Shown here piece by piece: positions 36,388 through 44,541 of a stretch of 64,000 nucleotides of DNA. The stretch's first letter is position 1, and every line of letters starts with the position of its first letter. The notes beneath the pieces were generated by a model. That model saw only the letters and a program-made list of their open reading frames with translations, was not told the origin of the DNA and ran no database searches. The translations under genes and the position numbers were made by a program. The DNA is from Pontibacter sp. G13 (GTDB taxonomy: Bacteria; Bacteroidota; Bacteroidia; J057): assembly GCF_031851795.1 (NCBI RefSeq), contig NZ_CP134696.1, positions 1,545,576-1,609,575 on the forward strand, given 5' to 3'.

Positions 36388-39300
36388 TCAATGGATGACT
36401 TGTACTTTCTGGATCAATTGTCCCTGAGCGGATTGGAACCTGAGGAGGTAGAAGCCATCGGCCAGATGGGAAACCGGGAGTTCTAGCTGGTGATCAGTCT
36501 GTAGGCCGGACAGCTTACCCGACTGGATGCGCGTCCCCATCACATGGGTCAGTTCCCAATCAATCTCTTGGGCTTGTGCCACGGTCAGTTCCACCTTCAA
36601 GAAGGTCTTCGCAGGGTTCGGGAATACAGCGAACTGGTCCGTATTCAATCCGCCAAACGAAGAGCTGGTGGACGCAGGAGCAACGGTCAATCCCTGCTCG
36701 TCGACGATAAAATCCACCAGGTCGGCCTGAGGGCTTGCTGCATCCAGCGTCAATTCCCAAGGGGTTGAGAAATATCCAGCAATGTCCACATACGCCTTGT
36801 AGTCCCCCAAAGTCAGGTTGTCGAATGAATAGGTTCCATCCGCCCCACTCACGGCATGCGCAATCGGTGTTTGCTGTGCATCCAACAACACGACCGGAAT
36901 ATCCTCCATGGGCGTGCCGGCCTGCTTATTGGCACCTGCGCTGATCAACCCTCCGATGAACCCCGGGCCTCCGGGATTGGTTCCAGCGATCAGGGAGATT
37001 GTCGGATTGACAACAGAGGTGGCGCCTACCACCGTGCTGGTGGCCATGCTCCAAAGCGGCACATCGCCCAAGTAGGTCGGAAGGTAGTTGGCATAATCTG
37101 GGGCCCCCGGAAGCAAGGCAGCCTTGACGAGGTATGTACCAGAGGGAGCATGGAAAAATTCATAAAACCCTTGCCAGATGAGAGCCGAATCTACCAGATT
37201 CAAGGTAAGTGTCGAGGTGTCGTGCCAAATCAAATAGGCCACTCCGGAGTCTACCGGAAGGGTATCGGTCATCACCCAGCCTGAGATGCTGTAGCCATTG
37301 GACATGGGGATCACCACGGTATCGCAGTGGGTCGAGAAGCAATTGGCCGAGGAATCCATGATCGTCATACACACTACATAGGTTCCGGGGTTGGCGTAGT
37401 TGTGGGTAGGGTTGAAGGCATTGGAGTAATTACCATCGTCGAAGTCCCAAGTCACGAGCGTCCCTCCCGGAGAGAGTGGGTTGGAGAGATTGGTGAATTG
37501 CACGGCGCCCGATCCGGTGATGGTGTAGGAGAAATCAGCCGAGCATACGGGGATACTGGAAACCACCACGGAATCGCAATAGGTATCGCTACAACCCGCC
37601 ACCGTATCTGAGACCGTCAGGCAAACCGTGTATACCCCCACACTGTCATACAGGTGCGTGACAAACGCATTGCTGACATCTCCCGTCAGGGTGTTTCCAT
37701 CACCAAAGTCCCACGTGAATTCATCGTCTGGAGAAAGACCGGTATTGGGATTACCCGAGAACAAAAACTCATTGACACTCAGCTGGCTGATCTGAAAGAA
37801 AGCATCGCACACATCGGTAATCACCGACACAGGCTGTACGGTAGTATCGGCACATCCCGAGGAGTCCGTGATCACCAAGGTCGCAAAGTATACGCCCGGT
37901 GCTGGATAGACATGAATGGGGTTTTGCAAGGTACTGCCCGTACCATCGCCAAAGGCCCAATCCCACGAGACGATAGAAGTGGAACCCGTAGACTGATCCA
38001 AGAATTGAAGCGTATTCACAGCGATGGTGTCAGTCGTGAATGCGGCATTACAGCTCGTCTGCCAAGGGGCCACCTGCACGGTCTGGCAAACCGAATCCAT
38101 GCACCCCAAGGAAGTATCTTCCACGACCAAGCAGACGAGGTAGTTCCCCGGAAGTGCGTATTGATGACTGAGGTTGGAGCCCGTGCCTACATTTCCATCG
38201 CCATAATCCCAAAAATAGGTGGTGGAGCCGGTCGCTGTAGTGGTATCGGCATATCCCAATACCATTCCTTGCACGGTCCAAGGCGTGAAAGATGCCTGAC
38301 AGCCTGTGGGAGGCCCCAAAACCGTGATGGTCTGACAGAAGGAATCTGCACAAGTTCCCGCGAAATCATAGATAGATAGACAGACAGTGTATGGCCCCGG
38401 AGCATTGTAGAAGTGAACCGTATCCACGCCAATGGACGAATTGGTAAACGTCACCACAGTCCCGTCCCCAAAGTCCCAAGTGACCCAAGCGCCCAAAGAG
38501 TTGGACAGTGAATCCGCAGTGAACGCCACTGAATAAGGGCCAGTTTGGTTAGTCCCGAACATTGCGGAACAGGCATTGCTCCCCCCACTCACGGAAACAT
38601 TTGAGCACAGGGTATCCTGACATCCGGAAATGGTGTCTTCCATGATCAAGCAGACCAGATAGTTTCCGGCGCCGGGAAAGGTGTGATTCGGGTTGGCGCC
38701 GCTCGTTCCTGTCCCATCTCCAAAGTCCCAATTGAAAGACAGCGTATTGCCCGGAGCGCTACCGATGGAGGTATTGGTGAATTGGTAGGTCGCCCCACTG
38801 GTATTGTTGAATGTAAAATTGGCACTACAAGTCGCTCCTCCGGCTATCGTGATATTGTAGCAAATGATATCAGAACAGTTGGCCACCGAATCAGTCACTG
38901 TCAGGCAGACAGAATATATCCCGGGCGCGGTGTAGGTATGGCTGGGGCTTACATCCGAGGAGGTAGTTCCGTCGTCGAAGTCCCACACATAGAGAAGTGG
39001 ATTGATGGGAGAAGCTCCTGTGGAATTATTGGTGAATTGGATGGTCGAGCCTCCGGTATTGGCAAAGTTGTAGCTGGCATTGCAACCGGGGTTTCCGGTA
39101 CAGATCGTGAATGTACTAAACAATGAATCAAAGGGCGTGGTGAATGCCATCGTATCAATAACCATCGATCCATTGCAATCAAGTACCCAGACATTCACCT
39201 CCCCAAATCCGGGGACTGCCGGGATGGTTTCCGTCACCGAAAATAGGCCATTGAGCGCAACTGTGGTAGAGTCGAGAATATTCGTATTGCCGCTATAGAT

Positions 39301-39438
39301 ATAGTAATGCACAGTGTAACCCGGCTGGGCAGTGCCTGATGCATCGAGCACTGTGCCAGAAAGGGTCAATGCCTGAAGTTGGTTCCCGCCGAACAGCAAG
39401 GCAGTCATCCAGAGCATTTGGAGAAATTTCTTCATCAT
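36388..39438 (-). CDS. giant PKD-repeat protein with T9SS type A sorting domain (seven PKD units)
   Basis: 1016 residues. Signal peptide (MMKKFLQMLWMTALLFGGNQLQA), an N-terminal beta domain, then seven PKD units of about 85 residues. Each has a W-D-[FY]-[GD]-DG core, a Y-x-x-[PA]-G-x-Y turn and mostly a closing Cys pair (CSDIIC, CQDTLC, CMDSVC). A carboxypeptidase-regulatory-like domain precedes the C-terminal about 80 residues (FAVFPNPAKTFLKVEL ... FYLLRFQSAQGQLIQKVQV), the T9SS sorting signal. Secreted and surface-attached, probably an adhesin or stalk. It is a tandem duplicate of the next gene and has its own ECF-type promoter motif. Confidence 0.9.
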   Translation of the reverse strand: MMKKFLQMLWMTALLFGGNQLQALTLSGTVLDASGTAQPGYTVHYYIYSGNTNILDSTTVALNGLFSVTETIPAVPGFGEVNVWVLDCNGSMVIDTMAFTTPFDSLFSTFTICTGNPGCNASYNFANTGGSTIQFTNNSTGASPINPLLYVWDFDDGTTSSDVSPSHTYTAPGIYSVCLTVTDSVANCSDIICYNITIAGGATCSANFTFNNTSGATYQFTNTSIGSAPGNTLSFNWDFGDGTGTSGANPNHTFPGAGNYLVCLIMEDTISGCQDTLCSNVSVSGGSNACSAMFGTNQTGPYSVAFTADSLSNSLGAWVTWDFGDGTVVTFTNSSIGVDTVHFYNAPGPYTVCLSIYDFAGTCADSFCQTITVLGPPTGCQASFTPWTVQGMVLGYADTTTATGSTTYFWDYGDGNVGTGSNLSHQYALPGNYLVCLVVEDTSLGCMDSVCQTVQVAPWQTSCNAAFTTDTIAVNTLQFLDQSTGSTSIVSWDWAFGDGTGSTLQNPIHVYPAPGVYFATLVITDSSGCADTTVQPVSVITDVCDAFFQISQLSVNEFLFSGNPNTGLSPDDEFTWDFGDGNTLTGDVSNAFVTHLYDSVGVYTVCLTVSDTVAGCSDTYCDSVVVSSIPVCSADFSYTITGSGAVQFTNLSNPLSPGGTLVTWDFDDGNYSNAFNPTHNYANPGTYVVCMTIMDSSANCFSTHCDTVVIPMSNGYSISGWVMTDTLPVDSGVAYLIWHDTSTLTLNLVDSALIWQGFYEFFHAPSGTYLVKAALLPGAPDYANYLPTYLGDVPLWSMATSTVVGATSVVNPTISLIAGTNPGGPGFIGGLISAGANKQAGTPMEDIPVVLLDAQQTPIAHAVSGADGTYSFDNLTLGDYKAYVDIAGYFSTPWELTLDAASPQADLVDFIVDEQGLTVAPASTSSSFGGLNTDQFAVFPNPAKTFLKVELTVAQAQEIDWELTHVMGTRIQSGKLSGLQTDHQLELPVSHLADGFYLLRFQSAQGQLIQKVQVIH

Positions 39439-39527
39439 CCAGATAGGTTAGCATGGGGGATTGATCAGGCAAATGTAGCCACCATTCCCGTTCCGAAAAA
39501 TGGATCACTTGGCCCCTTTCATGCCTA

Positions 39528-39556
39528 CACGATCCCTCCTCCTCCAAAGGTTGGGT
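39528..39556 (-). promoter_or_regulatory. putative ECF sigma promoter, site 2
   Basis: ACCCAACCTTTG (39545-39556), 13 bases, CGTG (39528-39531) on the minus strand, 89 bp upstream of the seven-unit PKD gene. The flanking GC before it and TAGG after CGTG are shared with site 3. Confidence 0.72.
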
Positions 39557-39737
39557 GCCCTAATCCTTTTTTGAAAAAAATCTCCATCATGCTTCTCCCT
39601 CTCCTGCCAGTGGGGGAATCCAATCACGGGTTCTCCGATACAAAACCTTCCGCAAATGTTCATCTCCCCGCTAGTTTCCCTCCTGTCAGCAGGAACATCC
39701 TCCCGTGCCAGTCCCGCAATGAACCTCCGGAAAAGCC

Positions 39738-39771
39738 ATAAAAAATCCCCAGCCATGTATATGACTGGGGA
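39738..39771 (-). terminator. rho-independent terminator after the second giant PKD gene
   Basis: On the minus strand TCCCCAG pairs with CTGGGGA, followed by TTTTTT. It matches the terminator at 36316, so the duplication included the 3' flank. The rest of the gap 39439-39823 holds only the site 2 promoter motif. Confidence 0.78.
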
Positions 39772-39823
39772 CAAACGAAATTGAGGCTGATAGGTAGGTT
39801 AGCCTACATGAAGCATCGTACGC

Positions 39824-42619
39824 CTAGCGGAGTACTTGTACTTTTTGGATCAATTGTCCCTGAGCGGACTGGAATCTGATCAGGTAGAATCCATTGGCCA
39901 AGTTGGAGACATTGAGTTCCATCTGGTGATCTGCACGTTGACCGGACAAGGTACCCGATTGGACACGGGCCCCCATCACATTGGTCAACTCCCAGCTGAT
40001 ATCTTGAGCTTGAGTCAATGTCAGTTCCACTTTCAGAACGCTTTGCGCAGGAACCGGGTAGACTTCGAACTTTTCGGTAGCCAATACCCCTGACAGGGAG
40101 GTAGTCTTGGCAGGAGTGACAGTCTGCTCAACCTCATCGACGATGAAGTCGGAAAGATCCGCGCTTGGATTCGCAGCGTCCAACGTCACCTCCCAAGGAG
40201 TGCCGTGATATCCGGCAATGTCCACATGAACCTTGTATGCGCCCAATGGAAGGTCATTGAATGCGTAAGTTCCATCTGAACCACTGATTGCCTGTGCAAC
40301 CGGAACATCTTGAGCGTCATACAGGATCACCTGAATGCCCATCATTGGCGTGGCAGATTGCTTGTTGGCACCTGCACTGATCAAGCCGCCAATGAATCCA
40401 GGACCTCCAGGGTTGGTACCCGCAATCAGCGAGATGGTTGGATTGACGACAGAAGCGCTATTCACGACAGTCGTAGTCGCCAAGTTCCAGAGTGCTACAT
40501 CCCCCAAGTAGGTTGGGAGATAGTTCGCATAGTTGAAGGTACCCGGAAGCAATGCGGCTTTGACGAGATAGGAACCGGAAGACACATTTGAGAATTGGTA
40601 GTTCCCCGCCCAGATGAAGGTAGAATCGACCAAGTTCAAGCTTTGAGTGACGGTATCGTGCCAGATCAGGTATGCGACCCCAGAGTCCACAGGCATAGAG
40701 TCTGCCTCCACGTATCCAGAGATGCTATAAGTGGTGGGCAGCGAAATCACGATGGTATCGCAATGGGAGGCAAAGCAGTTGGACATGGAGTCGATGATCG
40801 TCATACACACAGCGTATGTACCAGAGGTAGCATAGGTGTGGGTCGGATCAAATGCATTGGAAGAATTGCCATCGCCGAAGTTCCAATACACCAAGGTAGT
40901 GGCTGGCGAAAGTGGGTTGGACAAGTTGGTGAATTGTACCGTGCCTGCACCAGTGAGGGTATAGGAGAAGTCCGGAGCACATACTGGGATGGTAGTCACC
41001 ACCACGGAATCGCAATAGGTGTCGATACAGCCCGCGAGCGTGTCTTCAACTGTCAAGCATACCAGATAGGTGCCTACTGCGGTGTAGATATGGTTGATAT
41101 TGGCAAAGTTGGAGGCACCGGAAACAGTGTTTCCATCCCCAAAGTCCCACGTGAATTCATCGTCTGGAGAAAGACCTGTATTGGAGTTTCCGGAGAAGTA
41201 GAAATGATTGTAGCTGATCTGGTAGGTCGAGAAGGTCGCATCACATTCATCTGTCACCACTATCACAGGCTGTACCGTAGTGTCTCCACATCCGGAGATA
41301 TCTGAAATCACCAAGGTCACAAAATAGGTTCCAGCAGCAGGATAGACATGCAGGGGATTTTGAAGCGTACTGGTGGTACCATCTCCAAATGCCCAGTACC
41401 AAGAGTTGATCGTGCTGCCAGAAGTGGACTGATCGTAGAACTGGACAGTGTTCACAGCTACGGTATCAGTCGAGAAAGCAGCGTTACACGTATTTTGCCA
41501 AGGAGCAACCTGTATAGTCTGGCATACCGAGTCGATACATCCTACACTCGTATCAGCTACGACCAAACACACGTTGTAGACACCCGGTGCAGAATACTGG
41601 TGGTTGAGGTTGGAACCGGTTCCGGTATTTCCATCGCCATAATCCCAGAAATAGGTGGTAGAGCCGGTCGCTCCGGTGGTGTCGGCATATCCCAATGCCA
41701 TGCCCTGCGTCGTCCAAGCACTGAAGGAAGCCTGACATGGCTGTGGGCCCAATACAGTGAAGGTCTGGCATGTTGAATCCGCACAGGTTCCCGCGAAGTC
41801 ATAGACATATAAGCACGCAGTGTAGGTACCGGGCGTGGAGTACCAGTGGATGGTATCTACCGAAATGGAAGAGTTGGTGAAGGTTACCACAACTCCGTCG
41901 CCAAAGTCCCAAGTCACCCAGGCCCCCAAAGAGTTGAACAAGGAATCCGCCGTGAACTCCATCAGATTCGGGCCAATTGGATTGACGCTGAAAAGGGCCG
42001 AACAGGAATTGGTGTTTCCACTACCTACTGTGAGATTGTAGCAGATCACATCGGAGCAGTTGGCGACCGTATCCGTCACCGTCAGGCAAACTGTATAGGT
42101 ACCCGGTCCCGGGAAAGTGTGCGTAGGGTTCTGAGCGGAAGAGGTCGTTCCGTCATTGAAGTCCCAAGAATAGAAGAGAGGACTGGCAGGAGAACCCCCA
42201 GTGGAGTAGTTGGTAAATTGGAAGGTCGATCCACCAATGTTGGCGAAGTTGTAGCTGGCGTTACAGCCTGGATTGCCCGTACATACCGTGAAGGTGCTGA
42301 ATACGCTGTCATAGGGCGAAATGAAGCTCACGGTATCCATGATCATCGATCCGTTACAGTCATACACCCAAAGCAGCACATCCCCAAATCCGGGAACTGC
42401 TGGTACGGTTTCAGTAGCTGAATACCACCCATTGATGGCGACGAAGGCAGTATCCTGAATGAAGGTATTGCCGGAGATAATTTCGTAGTACACGGGGTAC
42501 CCCACTTGGGCGGTACCGGAGGCGTCGAGAACAGTACCCGAGAGGGTCAATGCCTGGACTTGACTTCCGCCGAGTAGTAGGGCGGTCATCCAGAGCATCT
42601 GGAGTAATTTCTTCATCAT
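39824..42619 (-). CDS. giant PKD-repeat protein with T9SS type A sorting domain (six PKD units)
   Basis: 931 residues, collinear with the 1016-residue neighbour. It shares the signal peptide (MMKKLLQMLWMTALLLGG), N-terminal domain, regulatory-like domain and T9SS tail (FEVYPVPAQSVLKVEL ... FYLIRFQSAQGQLIQKVQV). It has six PKD units, lacking the equivalent of the neighbour's second unit; the length difference of 85 residues is one unit. The YPNP of the sorting domain is YPVP here. It is probably secreted by the type IX system and expressed with its twin through the same promoter motif. Confidence 0.9.
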   Translation of the reverse strand: MMKKLLQMLWMTALLLGGSQVQALTLSGTVLDASGTAQVGYPVYYEIISGNTFIQDTAFVAINGWYSATETVPAVPGFGDVLLWVYDCNGSMIMDTVSFISPYDSVFSTFTVCTGNPGCNASYNFANIGGSTFQFTNYSTGGSPASPLFYSWDFNDGTTSSAQNPTHTFPGPGTYTVCLTVTDTVANCSDVICYNLTVGSGNTNSCSALFSVNPIGPNLMEFTADSLFNSLGAWVTWDFGDGVVVTFTNSSISVDTIHWYSTPGTYTACLYVYDFAGTCADSTCQTFTVLGPQPCQASFSAWTTQGMALGYADTTGATGSTTYFWDYGDGNTGTGSNLNHQYSAPGVYNVCLVVADTSVGCIDSVCQTIQVAPWQNTCNAAFSTDTVAVNTVQFYDQSTSGSTINSWYWAFGDGTTSTLQNPLHVYPAAGTYFVTLVISDISGCGDTTVQPVIVVTDECDATFSTYQISYNHFYFSGNSNTGLSPDDEFTWDFGDGNTVSGASNFANINHIYTAVGTYLVCLTVEDTLAGCIDTYCDSVVVTTIPVCAPDFSYTLTGAGTVQFTNLSNPLSPATTLVYWNFGDGNSSNAFDPTHTYATSGTYAVCMTIIDSMSNCFASHCDTIVISLPTTYSISGYVEADSMPVDSGVAYLIWHDTVTQSLNLVDSTFIWAGNYQFSNVSSGSYLVKAALLPGTFNYANYLPTYLGDVALWNLATTTVVNSASVVNPTISLIAGTNPGGPGFIGGLISAGANKQSATPMMGIQVILYDAQDVPVAQAISGSDGTYAFNDLPLGAYKVHVDIAGYHGTPWEVTLDAANPSADLSDFIVDEVEQTVTPAKTTSLSGVLATEKFEVYPVPAQSVLKVELTLTQAQDISWELTNVMGARVQSGTLSGQRADHQMELNVSNLANGFYLIRFQSAQGQLIQKVQVLR

Positions 42620-42717
42620 GCGGATGAGTTAAGAATAGGTTGATCTAGGAGAGCAGGCGAATATGCGTACAATTCCTCCTGTGAATAATCGGGAAGGAAT
42701 TCCCTTTCACCCCCCTA

Positions 42718-42746
42718 CACGATCCGGTTTGCGCCAAAGGTTGGGT
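42718..42746 (-). promoter_or_regulatory. putative ECF sigma promoter, site 3
   Basis: ACCCAACCTTTG (42735-42746), 13 bases, CGTG (42718-42721) on the minus strand, 98 bp upstream of the six-unit PKD gene. The spacer sequence differs from sites 1 and 2 while the two boxes are identical. Confidence 0.72.
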
Positions 42747-42851
42747 GCCCATGAATTTTTTTTAAAGATTTTATGCAGGCAGGGGATGCACGGTCAGAGC
42801 TTGAGTAAGTGCTGGAGATTCCCCTCAACTCTTGAACATCCTGATGTGATG

Positions 42852-43037
42852 TTGGGCGTGCCCCAGCGTGCTTGACGGGATGGCCCCGCTTGGAGATTGA
42901 GTCGCTGGGTCGCTCCCTTCCGTGCTCGTGTACACTCGGTCGGGCATATGGGGGCGAGAGATCGCCACCCCCAGATGCCCGACTCCGCCTGACGGCGGCC
43001 ACTTCAGGCAGCTCACGCCTCACTTGCCATCCGCACC
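42852..43037 (+). repeat. dispersed palindromic element, copy C
   Basis: Starts TTGGGCGTGCCCCAGCG and ends TTGCCATCCGCACC. Stem 1 has changed on both arms: CCCAGCG (42862-42868) with CGCTGGG (42903-42909). Stem 2: GTCGGGCAT (42939-42947) with ATGCCCGAC (42975-42983), extended by TGGGGG/CCCCCA and GGCGA/TCGCC. It is the only copy not in the orientation of a gene ending just upstream. Confidence 0.82.
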
Positions 43038-43105
43038 CTTGTTTCGTTCCATTTCCATCTCCTCAAAACTGTGAAGACATAGCCGCGAATACGCCCAACC
43101 AAGCT

Positions 43106-43324
43106 TCTGCCCATGCACACTTGCAGCAAGCCTAGCACCACAGTCCCATCATCCAAATCCTCCGAAGCTGTTCAGGGGGAGATAGGCGACAGCGAAAGGG
43201 AGCAGGGGGAGGTTCTCAGGAAGCCATGTTTGCAGGGCATAGTGGGGCTATGGCCGAAAAAATGGCGAACTGAGGTTCTACCCATGCACACTTGCAGCAA
43301 GCCTAGCACTCCCTGAACAGCTTC
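43106..43324. repeat. direct repeat pair with inverted repeat, unknown element
   Basis: A 33-nt segment beginning TTCTGCCCATGCACACTTGC (43106-43138) recurs at 43277-43309 with one mismatch, 171 bp apart. A perfect 14-bp inverted repeat, GAAGCTGTTCAGGG (43164-43177) with CCCTGAACAGCTTC (43311-43324), brackets most of the interval. No gene lies inside. It could be the trace of a small mobile element or a local duplication. Confidence 0.6.
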
Positions 43325-43502
43325 AAAAAAAATGCGCGGACCACAAGGCCCACGCCACTACGGCAAAAGATGTACAATGTTGGTTTTAGGGGTTGCGTGA
43401 TTGTATCTGTTGGTCACCCTGTTTCAGTCACATTTCTGCGCCACGACCAATACAATCTTAGATCGCATCTTTCTCAAGATAGAGAGAAATCGTAAACTGT
43501 AC

Positions 43503-43538
43503 AAATCCCCACCCTGGACAAGATCCAAAGTGGGGATA
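43503..43538 (-). terminator. terminator-like hairpin after the TetR gene
   Basis: ATCCCCAC (43505-43512) pairs with GTGGGGAT (43530-43537). On the minus strand it is followed by a weak TTTGT tract. It is about 65 bp past the TetR stop. Confidence 0.5.
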
Positions 43539-43603
43539 GCGCGCAGATCCTGAGGATCATGGCTGAGATACCTTTGAGCAAGGAGGTAAGTTGGGGGGAA
43601 AGA

Positions 43604-44185
43604 TTACATGTGAACTGTCTGATGGATGACCCATTCGACCAGACGAGTCTTGTCCACCTTCTTGCGATCCCTACCGCGAAGGAGCTGTCGGATCAATCCG
43701 TGTAACATAGCAGCGCTTCCGGACACCAGCAGTTCTGGCGTTTCTCCGCTGGACACTTGCCCCATTTCCAGTGCATGGGTCATATCAGCTACGGAGTGCT
43801 TCCGGAACTCTTCCGAGAGCTTGGCAATCTTCTTATCCTTCTTGGCTTTGCCGGGTTCTTTGGCAAACATGATGTGGTAGTAGGAGGGGTATTTCAACCC
43901 AAAGGAGATAAAAGCCCGGTTGCGATCTTCATACCGCTTGATAGGACGAGATTCTCCTTCTACCGCTTCAGCCAAATATCCATTCAGCATCTCGAATCCC
44001 TCCATCACCAATGCATCCACAATCTGGTCCTTGTTCTCAAAATGGTGGTAGATACTCGGTGCCTTACACGCCACCATTTGCGCAATCCGTCGCATGGATA
44101 GTGCTTCATGCCCTTCTTGAGCCAGTATTTCCCTGGCTGCCTCCAGCACGCGATCTCTCAAAGTAGGGGTTCTCGTATTTGCCAT
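43604..44185 (-). CDS. TetR/AcrR family transcriptional regulator, likely autoregulated
   Basis: 193 residues. The N-terminal HTH is about residues 8-55 (RDRVLEAAREILAQEGHEALSMRRIAQMVACKAPSIYHHF). The C-terminal domain (FISFGLKYPSYYHIMF ... LLVSGSAAMLHGLIRQLL) resembles the TetR_C_13/WHG-type. It follows the acyl-CoA dehydrogenase and kinase genes on the same strand but has its own promoter, with a palindrome spanning the -7 box. It may also control those genes; a matching operator before 46857 was not found by eye. Confidence 0.9.
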   Translation of the reverse strand: MANTRTPTLRDRVLEAAREILAQEGHEALSMRRIAQMVACKAPSIYHHFENKDQIVDALVMEGFEMLNGYLAEAVEGESRPIKRYEDRNRAFISFGLKYPSYYHIMFAKEPGKAKKDKKIAKLSEEFRKHSVADMTHALEMGQVSSGETPELLVSGSAAMLHGLIRQLLRGRDRKKVDKTRLVEWVIHQTVHM

Positions 44186-44192
44186 CTTTTTT

Positions 44193-44226
44193 ATTCAATT
44201 GCACACAAATATATGGGCAATTGAAT
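44193..44226 (-). promoter_or_regulatory. TetR promoter with overlapping palindromic operator
   Basis: A perfect inverted repeat, ATTCAATTGC (44193-44202) and GCAATTGAAT (44217-44226), brackets a 14-bp spacer that contains TATATTTG on the minus strand, a TAnnTTTG -7 box. The start codon is 8 bp further. A regulator bound here would block polymerase. The rest of 44186-44541 is AT-rich with no gene. Confidence 0.7.
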
Positions 44227-44483
44227 AATTATTGACAACAAAAAAAATATCCGGTGATAATATGAACAAATTAAGCTATTCCTGAAAAGTACTTATTGAG
44301 ATTAGTTTATTCACTCGAATAATCAAACACAAAACAAACCACAAACACACTACAAACCAGTCACTTACACGCAAAAATAACGCACAAAAAATCAAACAAT
44401 TCCTCGCAAGTACAAGCTTTCAGCCTGCACCTAGATTCGATCTGACTAAATAATACCAGACCAATTTACCTGTTTTTTTACAC

Positions 44484-44517
44484 CGAAATGTTCGAACTTA
44501 CGTCCCAAAACATTTCG
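44484..44517 (-). terminator. hairpin downstream of the phosphotransferase gene
   Basis: CGAAATGTT pairs with AACATTTCG (9 bp) about 25 bp past the stop. A T-tract is present only in the plus direction, so terminator activity for the minus-strand operon is uncertain. Confidence 0.4.
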
Positions 44518-44541
44518 TCATTTTTCTCCCCAAATCTTACC

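Noticed and set aside
37654-38379. Long plus-strand frames (also 40595-41305 and 41846-42421) inside the giant PKD genes
   Set aside because: They are antisense by-products of the repetitive PKD coding sequence and show no protein features of their own.
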